Shown: positions 27,595 through 38,435, counted from the first letter of the stretch. The stretch is 64,000 nt of DNA from Hymenobacter sp. H14-R3 (GCF_030063445.1 NZ_JASITD010000001.1:1-64000); one strand, 5' to 3'. Notes: a model not told the origin generated them from the letters alone. A program made the numbers and translations.

Positions 27595-27702
27595 CTAATT
27601 GTGAATGAGTGAATGAGTAAGGGGAGGCCGTCATTGCGAGCCTGCGAAGCAATGACGGCCTCCCCTTACTCATTCACTCATTCACTCATTCACAATTAGT
27701 TA
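27592..27702. repeat. Large palindrome shared by two convergent gene ends
   Basis: Arms run from the stop codon of the M16-like gene to the stop of the lipoprotein gene: AACTAATTGTGAATGAGTGA on the left and its complement on the right, the right arm having one extra CATTCACT unit. The centre is GCCGTCATTGCGAG with GCAATGACGGC, which matches the ends of the TCATTGCGAGC repeats. Each gene's stop codon is part of an arm. It could act as a bidirectional terminator. Confidence 0.85.
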
Positions 27703-28652
27703 CTAAGATTAGGAATGCGGAACTGCACGCCCAGCGAGGGAATGAACGTAACCCCACTGAGCGACGCCGTGCTGCCATCGAGCAGCGTGTAGTCGCCGTA
27801 GTTTTGGTAGTACACGCTGACGGCGGGCACCACGTACACGTATTTGTAGCCCAGCTTGAGGTTGAGAAACAGGCCGTAGGACGAAAAATTGCGACTCTGC
27901 TTCGGCAGGTTGGGCAGCTTGGCGCCGCCTGAGCGGTTGTATAAGTTACTGGGCGTGAAGCCATAGCTCACCCACGAGTGCGCGTACACCGCCCCGTAGC
28001 TGATGGCCCCGATGCTCTCCTCGGGCCCAAACGACTGGCTGACGGTGAGCGGAATAAGCACGTCGTGGCGCGAGGCCGACAGCCCCAGCAAGTTGTTGAG
28101 GTCGCTCGCAAAGGAGATACTGGGTAAAGAGGCCCGCTGAATGGCGTATTGCAGGCCGATGCTGGCGTAGGTGGTGCCGCTGGCCGCGCCGCGCTCGGGG
28201 TTTTCGATAGAACCGGTGGGCCCCAGCAGTTGGTATTGGGTATCGAACACGTGCGAGCCAAAGGCGTACTTGTAGCCCACGTCGAGGCGCGGCACCACGC
28301 CGTAGCGGATGCTGAGGTCGGCGGTGGGCTGCAAGGGGTCGAGCAGGTAGGCCAGGGCGGCCGTTTGCAGGCTGCTGACGGTACCCGAGTAGCGCACGGT
28401 ATCGCCACGGGCGGCCTGGCTGCCGAGCTGGCCCGCCGCGTCTTTCACCGCTGAGCCCGCCTTGCTGATGGGCGCCGAGCCCACGTTGAACCCCTGGTTG
28501 TAGGCCAGCCGAAACTCGCCCTGAGGCGTCACCTTGCCCGAAGTAGTAATGTTGCGTGGGGCCGTGCAGGCCCCAGTGCCCACCAGGACCAGCGCCGCCA
28601 GGCCAGCCAGCAACCGGCGCTGGCGCGCCACGGGGAGAAGAGAAATCAGCAT
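27696..28652 (-). CDS. Outer membrane lipoprotein of unknown function
   Basis: A 318-residue protein with a basic start (MLISLLPVARQRRLLAG), a hydrophobic segment and a lipobox-like LVGTGAC, so it is probably lipidated and exported. After the signal come many alternating hydrophobic strands (YGVVPRLDVGYKYAFGSHVFD, SISFASDLNNLLGLS, LFLNLKLGYKYVYVVPAVSVYY), which suggest an outer membrane beta-barrel. I do not recognise the family. The ATG at 28652 was chosen since the 31 upstream codons (start 28745) lack a signal and overlap the glycosyltransferase promoter region. Convergent with the M16-like gene across a palindrome. Confidence 0.7.
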   Translation of the reverse strand: MLISLLPVARQRRLLAGLAALVLVGTGACTAPRNITTSGKVTPQGEFRLAYNQGFNVGSAPISKAGSAVKDAAGQLGSQAARGDTVRYSGTVSSLQTAALAYLLDPLQPTADLSIRYGVVPRLDVGYKYAFGSHVFDTQYQLLGPTGSIENPERGAASGTTYASIGLQYAIQRASLPSISFASDLNNLLGLSASRHDVLIPLTVSQSFGPEESIGAISYGAVYAHSWVSYGFTPSNLYNRSGGAKLPNLPKQSRNFSSYGLFLNLKLGYKYVYVVPAVSVYYQNYGDYTLLDGSTASLSGVTFIPSLGVQFRIPNLSN

Positions 28653-28864
28653 AGAAAAGGGGTTAAACAGCGATGAGGGGGCCAAAACGAAAACCGGGCC
28701 AACCGCCCCAACCAGTGCGCAAGAAACGCCCGGCGGCCGGCTCAAATTACCATTTCATCGGCTAACGCCGCCCGCGCATCGACCTGGCAGCGACCTGGGC
28801 GGCGCGCGGGCAGTGGCGGCTGGGGGCGTACTTGCCGCTTGTTCCGCCTTTTCGTACTCTTCCC

Positions 28865-29920
28865 ATGACCATCCTCTACGGCGTGCCGGGCGAAGGCCTC
28901 GGCCACGCCACCCGCAGCAAAGTTCTCATTTCCTGGCTGTTAGGCCAGGGGCACGACGTGCGCGTGGTCAGCAGCTCGCGGGCCTTTACGCTGCTCGATA
29001 AGACGTTTCCGGGCCGGGTGCTCGAAATTGCAGGCTTTCACATTGCCTACGAAGGGCTGGCGGTGTCGAAGTCGCGCACCATTGGCCTCACGCTGCGCAG
29101 CGCGCCCGAGGCGCTGCAAACCAACTTCCGGCAGTACCGGCAGCTGCTGCACGGCTTCCGGCCCGAGGTGGTGATTAGTGACTTTGAGTCGTTTAGCTAC
29201 TTCTTTGCCAAGCTGTTGCGGGTGCCGGTTATCAGCATCGATAACATGCAGATTATCAGCCGCGCCCACCTCAACGTGACGGTGCCCGCCGCCGAGCGCG
29301 AGCCCTACGATGTGGCGCGCTACCTCGTGCGGGCCAAGCTGCCCCGCGCCCGGCACTACCTGATTACTACCTTTTTTGAGCTGCCGCTGCGCCTGCGCTA
29401 CGCTGAGCGTACTACGCTGGTGCCCAGCATTATCCGCCCCGAGATTCAGGCCGCCCAGCCCACTAAGGGCAACTACATACTGGTGTACCAAACGGCCACC
29501 AACCAAACCAATCTAGTCGAGATTTTACAGCAACTACCCGAGCAGGAATTTCGGGTCTACGGCTTCAATAAAGACGAGGCGCACGGCAACGTGCTGCTGC
29601 GGCCCTTCTCCGAGGCGGGCTTTATTGCCGAGCTGGCGGGCAGCCGGGCCGTGCTCACCAACGGCGGCTTCTCGCTGATTTCGGAGGCCGTTTACCTGCA
29701 CAAGCCGGTGTGCGCGGTGCCCATTCCGGCGCAATTCGAGCAGTGGCTGAACGCGGCCGAGATTGAAAAGCTGGGCTACGGCCGGCGCTTTGAGGAGATT
29801 ACGGCCGACAATGTACAGGTCTTTCTCACTGATTTACCGCAGTTTGAGGCGGCACTAGTTGGGTATGCGCAAAGCGGCAACGAGGTATTGTTTGCCCGCC
29901 TGGCCGAGCTGCTGGAAGAA

Positions 29921-29929
<9 letters not shown>
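28865..29929 (+). CDS. Glycosyltransferase-like protein (MJ1255/VC2487 family)
   Basis: A 354-residue GT-B fold protein. The N-terminus ILYGVPGEGLGHATRS is the nucleotide-sugar glycosyltransferase Gly-rich loop of the MurG/UGT type, and the C-terminal domain contains LAGSRAVLTNGGFSLISEAVYLHKPV, the donor-binding GGxS and E of the GT1 family. The member family (TIGR00661-like) is widespread in Bacteroidota and uncharacterised. The acceptor is not known. ATG at 28865; an upstream extension is not conserved. The last codons and the TAA stop belong to a palindromic repeat (29921-30004), so the C-terminus may not be ancestral. Enolase follows 111 bases downstream. Confidence 0.8.
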
Positions 29930-31671
<1,742 letters not shown>

Positions 31672-31737
31672 CCCCTTATCAATCAGTTAATTAAATCAGC
31701 GTCAGCTTCCAAGCTGCGCCTGTTCATTTTCCTGCTC

Positions 31738-32145
31738 GTGGCGGCGGCCGGCCTGGCTGCTGCCGGGCAACCCGCTCGCCCGCCGCGACTGCCGCGCCCT
31801 ACCCAGGCGCAGGTGGCGCGGCGGTTTTTGCGCGAGGTGCTGCGGGCCGAGTACCCGGCCGCCTACCGCCGGCTAGCCCCCGAGGTGCGGGCCGGCGTGC
31901 CGCTGGCCGCGTTTGCGGGGGCGGCGCAGCCGCTGTGGCAGCAGGGCCAAGCCCGCGGCGCAGCCGTGGAGCTGTACCAGATTGGGGCGCGGCTGGGCAC
32001 CGGCCGGGGCGGCAGCCAGTGGTTTTGCCGGTTCTCGTTTGCCAGCGACTCGGCCCGGCTGCCGCCGTCGGTGCTACTGGAAGTCACGTTTCGCGACACG
32101 GCGGCGCGGGCCGTGCTGGGCTTCGGGCTGCGCCAGCGGCCGTAG
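31738..32145 (+). CDS. Small exported protein of unknown function
   Basis: About 135 residues from a GTG at 31738. The open frame extends upstream to 31672, and the additional codons would give KLRLFIFLLVAAAGLAAAG, a good signal peptide, but no ATG, GTG or TTG is present before 31738, so a rare start (for example ATT near 31690) or a start at the GTG is needed. The mature part (TQAQVARRFLREVLRAEYPAAYRRLAP ... SVLLEVTFRDTAARAV, broken by other residues) has the length and helix-then-strand pattern of an NTF2-like fold. The function is unknown. It ends 4 bases before the stop of the convergent DUF2490 gene. Confidence 0.55.
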   Translation: MAAAGLAAAGQPARPPRLPRPTQAQVARRFLREVLRAEYPAAYRRLAPEVRAGVPLAAFAGAAQPLWQQGQARGAAVELYQIGARLGTGRGGSQWFCRFSFASDSARLPPSVLLEVTFRDTAARAVLGFGLRQRP

Positions 32146-32149
32146 TACC

Positions 32150-32938
32150 CTACTTGGTAAAGTCCAGGTTATAGACCACGTTGAGGCGGTAGCCGTTGTT
32201 GTTTTCGAACACTTGCCGGCCGGTGGCCGCGTCGAGGTCACCTTGCAGCGTCCACTGATTGAGGTAGTTAAGCTCTAGCTGAAAGGCTTTGGTAAACTGG
32301 TAGCCCAGGCCGCCCGAAATCCGGTTCTGGTTGTACACGTTCTGGTTCACGTTGGGCCCGAAGCCGATAAACAGTTCATCGAAAAAGGTGAAATACACCT
32401 CGCCGTCGTCGATGGTGGGGCCTTGCAGCGCCATCTCGCCGGCCAGCTGGTAGCGGGCGCGGTTCTGGTACTGCCAGCTAGCCACGCGGGTGGGCCGGGC
32501 GGGGTCGAGCTGGCCCAGCCAGCGCTGCTCCAGGCGCAGGCGGTGCGCGAGGTGCAGGCGGCCATAGTCGGCCCCCAGCGTCACGTCTTCGTAGGCGCGG
32601 TGCTCGGGCGTGGGCTCGCCCAGCTCGGCCGAGGGGTGCTGGCCGTAGGTGTAGGTAGTAAAATTGGTGTAGGCCCCGCCAAATTTCACGTCTTTTTGCA
32701 GCGTATAAATGCCACCCAGGCGCAGCAAAAGCTGCTGCGGGTCGGCCCCGAAGTGCACGCGGCGCACCTGGGCCTCAGTATGGATTGCCCACTTCTCAGC
32801 CACCTTATGGTCGCCGTTGTAAGTAAACCAACCCAGGGAGTTGCGGTCAACAAGGCGGGTGTTTTGGGCAGCTACGGGGGTAGCAGCCAGCGCCAGCAGG
32901 CCAGCTACCAGCAAGAGGCTACGGAAAAGAAACATCAT
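32150..32938 (-). CDS. DUF2490 outer membrane protein
   Basis: A 262-residue protein with a signal peptide (1-24, ending VAAQ) followed by alternating beta strands of a predicted barrel. WFTYNGDHKVAEKWAIHTEA, HRLRLEQRWL and SGGLGYQFTKAFQLELNYLNQW match DUF2490, a family of small outer membrane proteins without known function. The start at 32938 gives a normal signal. It is read in the same direction as anmK, 30 bases downstream of that gene. Confidence 0.85.
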   Translation of the reverse strand: MMFLFRSLLLVAGLLALAATPVAAQNTRLVDRNSLGWFTYNGDHKVAEKWAIHTEAQVRRVHFGADPQQLLLRLGGIYTLQKDVKFGGAYTNFTTYTYGQHPSAELGEPTPEHRAYEDVTLGADYGRLHLAHRLRLEQRWLGQLDPARPTRVASWQYQNRARYQLAGEMALQGPTIDDGEVYFTFFDELFIGFGPNVNQNVYNQNRISGGLGYQFTKAFQLELNYLNQWTLQGDLDAATGRQVFENNNGYRLNVVYNLDFTK

Positions 32939-32968
32939 CTGCGCTTCCCCTACGGAATTTTACAAATC

Positions 32969-34132
32969 TCAGCCGGGCAGCGAGATTTTACCCAGACTAA
33001 GGGCCGGGTGACCCGCCAGCGCCTCATTGGCCAGCACTGCGAATAGCACAGCTTCCTTGGCATCGGGTGGCACGCCGGCCGCGGCGGTACTGCCTAGGTG
33101 GGCGGCGGGCAGGTGGCGGGCCAGCGCCGCCAGCAGCGTCGCGTTGTGCGCTCCGCCACCGCTCACCAGTATTTCGGCCCTTGGCTCGGGGCCCAGGTAG
33201 TGACGCGCCGCCTGGGCCACCGCGCCGGCCGTCAGTTCGATGAGGGTGGCCAGCACGTCGGGCACGGGCAGGCTTTCGGTAGCGGTAAGGCGCTGGTTTT
33301 CGGCCAGGTACGCGGGCGAGAACAACTCGGGGCCGGTAGTTTTGGGGAAGGGCGCAGCGAAGAAATCGTGGCTGCGCAACGCGGCCAGCAGGCCCGCGTG
33401 CGGCTGGCCCTGCGCCGCCAGCAGGCCGCCCGCATCGTAGGCGCGGCTGGGGTCGTGCTGGCGCACCACGGCATCGAACAGGGTGTTGGCGGGGCCGGTG
33501 TCGGTGGCCTGGGCAGGGCCGCCATCGGCGGGCAGCAGCGTGAAGTTGGCAATGCCCCCCAGGTTGAGCAGCAGCCGGTTAACGCCGGGTTTTCTGAACA
33601 ATAGCTCGTCGGCAAACGGGGCCAGCGGCGCGCCCTCGTAGCCGGCGGCCACGTGCTTTTGGCGAAAATCGGAGAGCGTGACGAGGCCCGTGAGCCGGGC
33701 CAGGTGGTCGCCATCGCCGATTTGCAGCGTGGCATGGTGCGGGAAGTCGGCCCGCCCGTGCTGGTGGCGCGGCGCGTGCCAGATGGTTTGGCCGTGGCTA
33801 GCTAATATATCTACCTCATTTACTGATACTTGCCACTCAGCCAGACACTTAAGTACCAGCTGCGCATGGTAGCGGGCCAGCTCAGCGTTGAGCACCACCA
33901 GGTCTTCGAGCTGAATGGTGGGCTGGCTAAGCGCCCGCAGCCGCTGTTGGAAATCGGCCTCGTAGGGTATCGTAACAAACTGCTCCAGCGCTACTTGCAG
34001 CGCCGCGCCGTGGCCGGTGCAGCGGCACAGCGCCACATCGAGGCCATCGAGGGAAGTACCCGACATGAGGCCGATGATGCGGCGGCTGGGCTGCGCGGCA
34101 ATGGCTAGTAGCCTGGTTAGCTGGTAGTTCAC
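32969..34132 (-). CDS. anmK: Anhydro-N-acetylmuramic acid kinase
   Basis: The enzyme phosphorylates and opens 1,6-anhydro-MurNAc released from cell wall turnover, feeding it back to MurNAc-6-P. The N-terminal signature IGLMSGTSLDGLDVALC and the ATPase-fold motifs LGGIANFT, DTGPAN and LVSGGGAHN are present. From a GTG at 34132 it has 387 residues, close to the family size. An ATG at 34156 lies inside the left arm of a palindromic repeat and would add eight residues; it might be the start used, since the repeat provides the only ATG. Its neighbours mltG (releases strands) and murF-alr fit peptidoglycan metabolism. Confidence 0.9.
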   Translation of the reverse strand: MNYQLTRLLAIAAQPSRRIIGLMSGTSLDGLDVALCRCTGHGAALQVALEQFVTIPYEADFQQRLRALSQPTIQLEDLVVLNAELARYHAQLVLKCLAEWQVSVNEVDILASHGQTIWHAPRHQHGRADFPHHATLQIGDGDHLARLTGLVTLSDFRQKHVAAGYEGAPLAPFADELLFRKPGVNRLLLNLGGIANFTLLPADGGPAQATDTGPANTLFDAVVRQHDPSRAYDAGGLLAAQGQPHAGLLAALRSHDFFAAPFPKTTGPELFSPAYLAENQRLTATESLPVPDVLATLIELTAGAVAQAARHYLGPEPRAEILVSGGGAHNATLLAALARHLPAAHLGSTAAAGVPPDAKEAVLFAVLANEALAGHPALSLGKISLPG

Positions 34133-34146
34133 TGGGAGGAATAGGG

Positions 34147-34254
34147 TGTAGGGCATGCTTTAGCTTGCCAGCATAACTGCTTGTAAGGCTTTGTTTTTTA
34201 GCTGGATGCATGTTAACTCGTTCTGCTGGCGGCAGGCTAAAGCTTACCCTACAG
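34147..34254. repeat. AAGCTTTAGCTTGC-type palindrome, copy 3
   Basis: Left arm TGTAGGGCATGCTTTAGCTT at 34147 and right arm GGCTAAAGCTTACCCTACAG pair with two to three mismatches, around an AT-rich loop of about 60 bases. The left arm holds the alternative ATG of anmK and the right arm holds the TAG stop codon of the MazG-like gene at 34249. Confidence 0.8.
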
Positions 34255-34581
34255 GTCCTTTAGCTTGGGGTTGTTGTGGTGGCGGGTGGCGTCGCGCTGG
34301 GTTTTCTTGGCCAGGTTGCGGGCCAGGGCCTCGGTGAGGTTTACGCCGGTTTGGTTGGCCAGGCAAATAACCACGAACAGCACATCGGCCAGCTCGTCGC
34401 CCAGTTCGCGGCCTTTGTCCGACTCCTTGAACGACTGCTCGCCGTACTGCCGGGCAATGAGACGGGCCACCTCCCCCACTTCCTCGGTGAGCATGGCCAT
34501 ATTGGTGAGCTCGCTGAAATAGCGTACGCCGGTGGTCTTAATCCACTCATCTACCGTAGTTTGGGCTTGTTCAATCGTCAT
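34249..34581 (-). CDS. MazG-like nucleotide pyrophosphohydrolase
   Basis: A 110-residue all-alpha NTP pyrophosphohydrolase of the MazG/dCTPase type that removes non-canonical nucleotides. The metal-binding motif EExxE is E33-E34-x-x-E37 (LTEEVGEVAR), and the second motif ExxD is E63-L-A-D66 (GDELADVLFVV). The likely product is an NMP plus pyrophosphate; the nucleotide is unknown. The stop codon is supplied by the repeat arm. It starts 9 bases after the dtd stop codon, so the two genes are probably co-transcribed. Confidence 0.85.
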   Translation of the reverse strand: MTIEQAQTTVDEWIKTTGVRYFSELTNMAMLTEEVGEVARLIARQYGEQSFKESDKGRELGDELADVLFVVICLANQTGVNLTEALARNLAKKTQRDATRHHNNPKLKDL

Positions 34582-34590
34582 GATAAGCAG

Positions 34591-35046
34591 TTAAGTAGCT
34601 GGGGTGGGTGAATCGAGCACGATGGTAACCGGGCCGTCGTTGAGCAGGCGCACCTGCATGTCGGCCCCAAAGATGCCGGTGGGCACCGGGCGGCCCAACT
34701 CCTGGGCCACCAGCGCCACAAAGCGCTCGTAGAGCGGCTCGGCCACGGCGGGCGGCGCGGCCCCGATATAGCTGGGACGGTTGCCCTTGCGCGCATCGGC
34801 CAGCAGTGTAAACTGGCTCACTACCAGCACTTCGCCGGCTACGTCGCGCACGCTGCGGTTCATCTGGCCATTGTCGTCGTTGAAGATGCGCAGGCCCACC
34901 AGCTTGCGCGCCATCCAAGCCAGGGCGGCTTCGTCGTCGGTGGGAGCGCAGCCAGCCAGCACCAGCAGGCCGGGGCCAATCTGGCCGGTAATGGTGCCCT
35001 CCACGGTGACGGAGGCTTCGCGGACGCGCTGGATGACGAGACGCAT
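34591..35046 (-). CDS. dtd: D-aminoacyl-tRNA deacylase
   Basis: A 151-residue editing enzyme that releases D-amino acids (and glycine from tRNA-Ala) from mischarged tRNA. Both family motifs are visible: SQFTLLADARKGNRPSY (about 77-93) and the Gly-cisPro motif NDGPVTIVLDS near the C-terminus. MRLVIQRVREASVTV is the standard start. It acts in the cytoplasm. It lies just upstream of the MazG-like gene on the same strand, and both are hygiene functions. A TCATTGCGAGC repeat separates it from mltG. Confidence 0.95.
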   Translation of the reverse strand: MRLVIQRVREASVTVEGTITGQIGPGLLVLAGCAPTDDEAALAWMARKLVGLRIFNDDNGQMNRSVRDVAGEVLVVSQFTLLADARKGNRPSYIGAAPPAVAEPLYERFVALVAQELGRPVPTGIFGADMQVRLLNDGPVTIVLDSPTPAT

Positions 35047-35075
35047 TAGGTTAAGTAATAGTAAGTGAGCCGTTT

Positions 35076-35198
35076 GTCATTGCGAGCGCAACGCAGTGGA
35101 GCGCGGCAATCTTTCCTTCACGCGTAGGTCAGTATCTCTAACACTGAGAACGACAAAGGAAAGATTGCCGCGCTCCACTGCGTTGCGCTCGCAATGAC
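35076..35198. repeat. TCATTGCGAGC palindrome, copy 1
   Basis: Two perfect 43-base arms (35076-35118 and 35156-35198), each beginning GTCATTGCGAGCGCAACGCA on its strand, with a 37-base loop. It lies between dtd and mltG, which are on the same strand, and ends 7 bases before the mltG stop codon. Copies at 45033 and 59531. Confidence 0.95.
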
Positions 35199-35204
35199 GG
35201 GCGG

Positions 35205-36299
35205 TTACCGCTTGATTTTCAGGCTATCCAAATGATGCTGAAAGCGGCGGGCGTTGAGCTTGTGTTCGGCAAAGGTGACGGCAAAATCGGAGAAGCCGCT
35301 GCCGTCGGGGCGGGCGCAGAAGAATACGTAGTCGTGGTGGGCGGGGCGCAGCACTGCATCGAGGGCCTGCGGGTAGGGCGTGGTGATGGGACCGGGCGGC
35401 AGGCCTTTATGGCGGTAGGTGTTGTAGGGCGAATCCACTTTTTTGTCCACGTTGAGTACGCGCTTGCGGGTGCCCAGGCCGTGCAGGGGCCACAGCAGCG
35501 TAGGGTCGGCTTGCAGGGGCTGGCCACGGCGCAGGCGGTTGAGGTACACGCCGGCGATGAGGGGCTTGTCGGTGGGCTGGGCAGTTTCGCGCTGCACAAT
35601 ACTGGCCAGCACCGATACTTGTATCTTGCTCATACCCAGCGAGTCGGCTTCGGCCAGGCGCCTAGGCGTCCAGAAGCGGCGGTGCCGCGCCGCTACCGAA
35701 TCGAGGAAAACCGGGGCCGGCGTGGGCCAGAACAGCCGCAGCTTGCCGGGGATAAACAGCGTGCGGATGGTAGCCGTATCGAGGCCGTAGCGACCCACCA
35801 GGTAGGCATTGTCGGTCAGCAGCTTATGCAGCTGGGCGGTGTCGATGTTAAGCTGGCGGCCGGCCTGGCGCGGCAGCTGCGGCAGGTAGTTGACGGGCTT
35901 GAGGGTGAAGGCCAGCGTGTCTTGCTGGCCGCTGGCGAGCAGCTGCACCAGGGCCAGGTTGCCCAGGCCGGCGGGCAGCGTGTATCGGCCAGGCTGCACT
36001 GGGCGGGCGGGCGTGCCGTAGCCGCGCCAGCCCGCGACGCGGGCAAAGGTGGCGGGCCGGCTCAGCTGGCCGGGCCGCCGCAACGAGTCGAGCACGGCCC
36101 GCAGCCCCACCCCGCGCCGGATGTAGAGGTAGGCGGGGCCGTCTACGGCAACCGGCACATTGGCGCGGTACAGCAGGTGCCAAGCCAAACCAGCACCTGC
36201 CAATACTATGATTACCAGCCCGCTAGCCACCCACCAACCCCAGCGGCGCCTGGGCACCTGGGACAATGGCGCGGGCAGGGGTGAAAGAGGTTCGGTCAT
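35205..36299 (-). CDS. mltG: Endolytic murein transglycosylase
   Basis: A 364-residue YceG/MltG-family protein that cuts nascent glycan strands in the periplasm and so sets their length. A short cytoplasmic stretch is followed by a membrane anchor (about 19-42, WWVASGLVIIVLAGAGLAWHLL). The catalytic domain has ASIVQRETAQPTDKPLIAGV with the conserved Glu, LQADPTLLW, and SPYNTYRHKGLPPGPITTP, all hallmarks of the family. The length fits. The gene is convergent with nothing close; a repeat lies before dtd. Ends LKIKR. Confidence 0.93.
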   Translation of the reverse strand: MTEPLSPLPAPLSQVPRRRWGWWVASGLVIIVLAGAGLAWHLLYRANVPVAVDGPAYLYIRRGVGLRAVLDSLRRPGQLSRPATFARVAGWRGYGTPARPVQPGRYTLPAGLGNLALVQLLASGQQDTLAFTLKPVNYLPQLPRQAGRQLNIDTAQLHKLLTDNAYLVGRYGLDTATIRTLFIPGKLRLFWPTPAPVFLDSVAARHRRFWTPRRLAEADSLGMSKIQVSVLASIVQRETAQPTDKPLIAGVYLNRLRRGQPLQADPTLLWPLHGLGTRKRVLNVDKKVDSPYNTYRHKGLPPGPITTPYPQALDAVLRPAHHDYVFFCARPDGSGFSDFAVTFAEHKLNARRFQHHLDSLKIKR

Positions 36300-36375
36300 T
36301 TATTCAGTAAAAACGCCGCGATAAACCGGCGGCGCATTGTCAAAATTAACGCCGGCCGGCCGGCCCACCCCGCGC

Positions 36376-38337
36376 CTACTGCCCCAGCCGGTACAGCGCG
36401 CCCACGCTCAGCAGCAAATGGCGCAGCTGCCAGGGGCCCGCCGCCGCGGGCTGACCATTCACAAATACCTGCGCCTCGGTGGCGGGCAGGGCCAGCTCGG
36501 CCGCGTGTTGATTGAAGCTGAAAAAGCCGCGCTTTTCCTCGACTAACAGTTGATTATGAGAGCCCAACAACACTAAATAGCCCAGGTCGGCCACGGCTTC
36601 CCAGCGGTGGCTGATTTCCAAACCCAGACCCAACTTGGGCAGCAGCGCGCTGGTTACGCGCTGGAGCGAGAGCGTGAGCTGGTCGGCGGCCAACGGGGTG
36701 CCGGCTAGATGCAGGTCGGCATCGGGGTTGTTTACGGTGCCCAGGCGGCGGCCGGTGCTTTGGCGCAGGTAGCCCAGGCTGGCGCGGGCCAGCAGCGGCC
36801 GGCCGCGCGGGTGCAGGTTGCGGGCGTAGCCCAGGCCGGCTTCCCAGCCCATGCCTGACAACTGGCCCAGCAGCTGGCGCGTGGTGACGTAGGCAGCCAG
36901 GTGGGCCGGCAGGTCGAGCTGGATGCCGAAGCCGTAGTGCGCGGCTACTTGCTGGCGGCTGGTAGTAGCCTGAACATCAGCCCGCAGCGTGCTGCCACCA
37001 GGGACCAGCACCGCCCGCAAGTCGGCCTCTTGGGCCGTCAGCGCCAGCAGGCCACCGGTGTAGGTGTAGCGCACGTGCTGGAACGGCCGCCACTTTTTGG
37101 GCGCGGGCGCGGCGGCGGGGGCTACGGCCGCCGGCCGGCGCAACAGCGTATCGGCGGCGTGCTGGCGGGCCTGGTCCAGTAGTGCCTGCGGGGGCAGCAG
37201 CGTGGTGGCGTGCTGCCAGAACGCGGAGTCGTAGGCCACCGGATTTTGCAAAAAAATGTCGGCAAACCGGCTGCGGGCCAGGTAGCTGGGCGGCGGGGCC
37301 TGGGCCGTGTCGATGGCCGTGGTTACGAACTCGGCCAGGTGGTGGCGGACCTGCCCCGCCAGCGGCTGGCCCAGGGTGTTATACCAGATGCTTTTCAAAT
37401 AATACCGGCCCGCATATAGCTGATAATTGGTACGATAGGCCCGTTCGGTGGCCGCAAAAACCAACACCCGCTCGCGCCGGATGCCGGCCGGCGTGCGGTG
37501 CCAGCGCGCCCCCAAAAAGGCGTAGCTGCGCTCGTCGATGTACACCTCGCCCGCAAAATTGGCCCGGTTGGTGCCCGGCCGGGGCGCGAAGGTGATGACG
37601 TACACCGCGCGCCCCTGAAACGTGGTTTGGGGGCTGAAGCGGTATTGGTAATCCCTGAAGCGGGCCGGGTTGATAAATTCGGCCCTGGTGTGCACAAAAT
37701 CAAAGCGTTGGGGCACCAGCGCACCGGCTACCCAGTCGATGGGTGCCAGCACCGCGCCCGGCTGCGCGGGCCGCAGGTCGACGCGGCGGGCCTCCAGCAC
37801 CTGCACGTAGCCGGGGTCGCGGGGGTGCTGGTAGCCGGGCTTGGTCACGCGCAGCTGGCCCTCGGCTAGGTAGTCGTAGCGCTGGCCGGCCGCCTCATCG
37901 TCCGACTCGCGGTAGAAGCCCGTGAGCTGCATCGGCCGCACCGGGTAGTTGCGCGGAATTCGCGCCACCGCCTCCCGGATGATACCTTCAGCCGAGGCCG
38001 TAACGCTAACGTTGCCCAGGCTGGCGGGGCTGATTTTCAGCTCAATAACCAGCTCGGCGCTGGGCAGCGATGGCAAGGCGCGGCTGAACCGTTGGTAGCC
38101 CAGCAGCGCTACGGTTAACTCGCTGGCCTGGTAGGCGGTCGGCACCCGCAGGGCAAAGCGGCCGTCGAGATTAGTGCTGGTGCCCAGCCGGTTATCCTCA
38201 ATACCTACCTGGGCATTGGGGATGGGCTGGTGGGTATCGGCGTCGAGCACGCGACCACGCAGCAGCGGGCTTTCCTGGGCCAGCGCGGGCAGGGCCAGTA
38301 GCGTTAGCAGAGTTAGCAGCAACGAAAGCAGCTTCAT
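36376..38337 (-). CDS. CarboxypepD_reg-like surface protein
   Basis: A 653-residue exported protein beginning MKLLSLLLTLLTLLALPALAQ (signal peptide, cleaved near residue 21). A CarboxypepD_reg-like beta-sandwich domain follows (about 24-110: GRVLDADTHQPIPNAQVGI ... LDGRFALRVP). The rest looks like a DUF5686-type outer membrane protein with many strands (YRFSPQTTFQGRAVYVITF, GGLLALTAQEADLRAVLVPG) ending in a strand-rich C-terminus (HLLLSVGALYRLGQ). The function is unknown; surface binding or barrel plug roles are usual for this domain. The start at 38337 gives a signal peptide; an ATG at 38394 in the hairpin is rejected. Confidence 0.78.
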   Translation of the reverse strand: MKLLSLLLTLLTLLALPALAQESPLLRGRVLDADTHQPIPNAQVGIEDNRLGTSTNLDGRFALRVPTAYQASELTVALLGYQRFSRALPSLPSAELVIELKISPASLGNVSVTASAEGIIREAVARIPRNYPVRPMQLTGFYRESDDEAAGQRYDYLAEGQLRVTKPGYQHPRDPGYVQVLEARRVDLRPAQPGAVLAPIDWVAGALVPQRFDFVHTRAEFINPARFRDYQYRFSPQTTFQGRAVYVITFAPRPGTNRANFAGEVYIDERSYAFLGARWHRTPAGIRRERVLVFAATERAYRTNYQLYAGRYYLKSIWYNTLGQPLAGQVRHHLAEFVTTAIDTAQAPPPSYLARSRFADIFLQNPVAYDSAFWQHATTLLPPQALLDQARQHAADTLLRRPAAVAPAAAPAPKKWRPFQHVRYTYTGGLLALTAQEADLRAVLVPGGSTLRADVQATTSRQQVAAHYGFGIQLDLPAHLAAYVTTRQLLGQLSGMGWEAGLGYARNLHPRGRPLLARASLGYLRQSTGRRLGTVNNPDADLHLAGTPLAADQLTLSLQRVTSALLPKLGLGLEISHRWEAVADLGYLVLLGSHNQLLVEEKRGFFSFNQHAAELALPATEAQVFVNGQPAAAGPWQLRHLLLSVGALYRLGQ

Positions 38338-38339
38338 AA

Positions 38340-38432
38340 GCGCAAGGTTACGCAAAGTAAAAAGAGGTTTCGCAAGGTGCATCACTACCGACACAACCTT
38401 GCGAAACCTCTTTTTACCTTGCGTAACCTTGC
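38340..38432. repeat. GCGCAAGGTTACGCAA-type palindrome upstream of RNase D
   Basis: Arms GCGCAAGGTTACGCAAAGTA and ACCTTGCGTAACCTTGCGC, with inner TAAAAAGAGGTTTCGCAAGG pairing to CCTTGCGAAACCTCTTTTTA. It lies between two genes on the same strand, ending 4 bases before the RNase D stop codon and 3 bases before the surface-protein start. Confidence 0.85.
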
Positions 38433-38435
38433 GCG

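Noticed and set aside
36376..38394. Start of the surface protein at 38394
   Set aside because: The additional 19 codons lie in a palindromic repeat and come before a proper signal peptide that begins at 38337.
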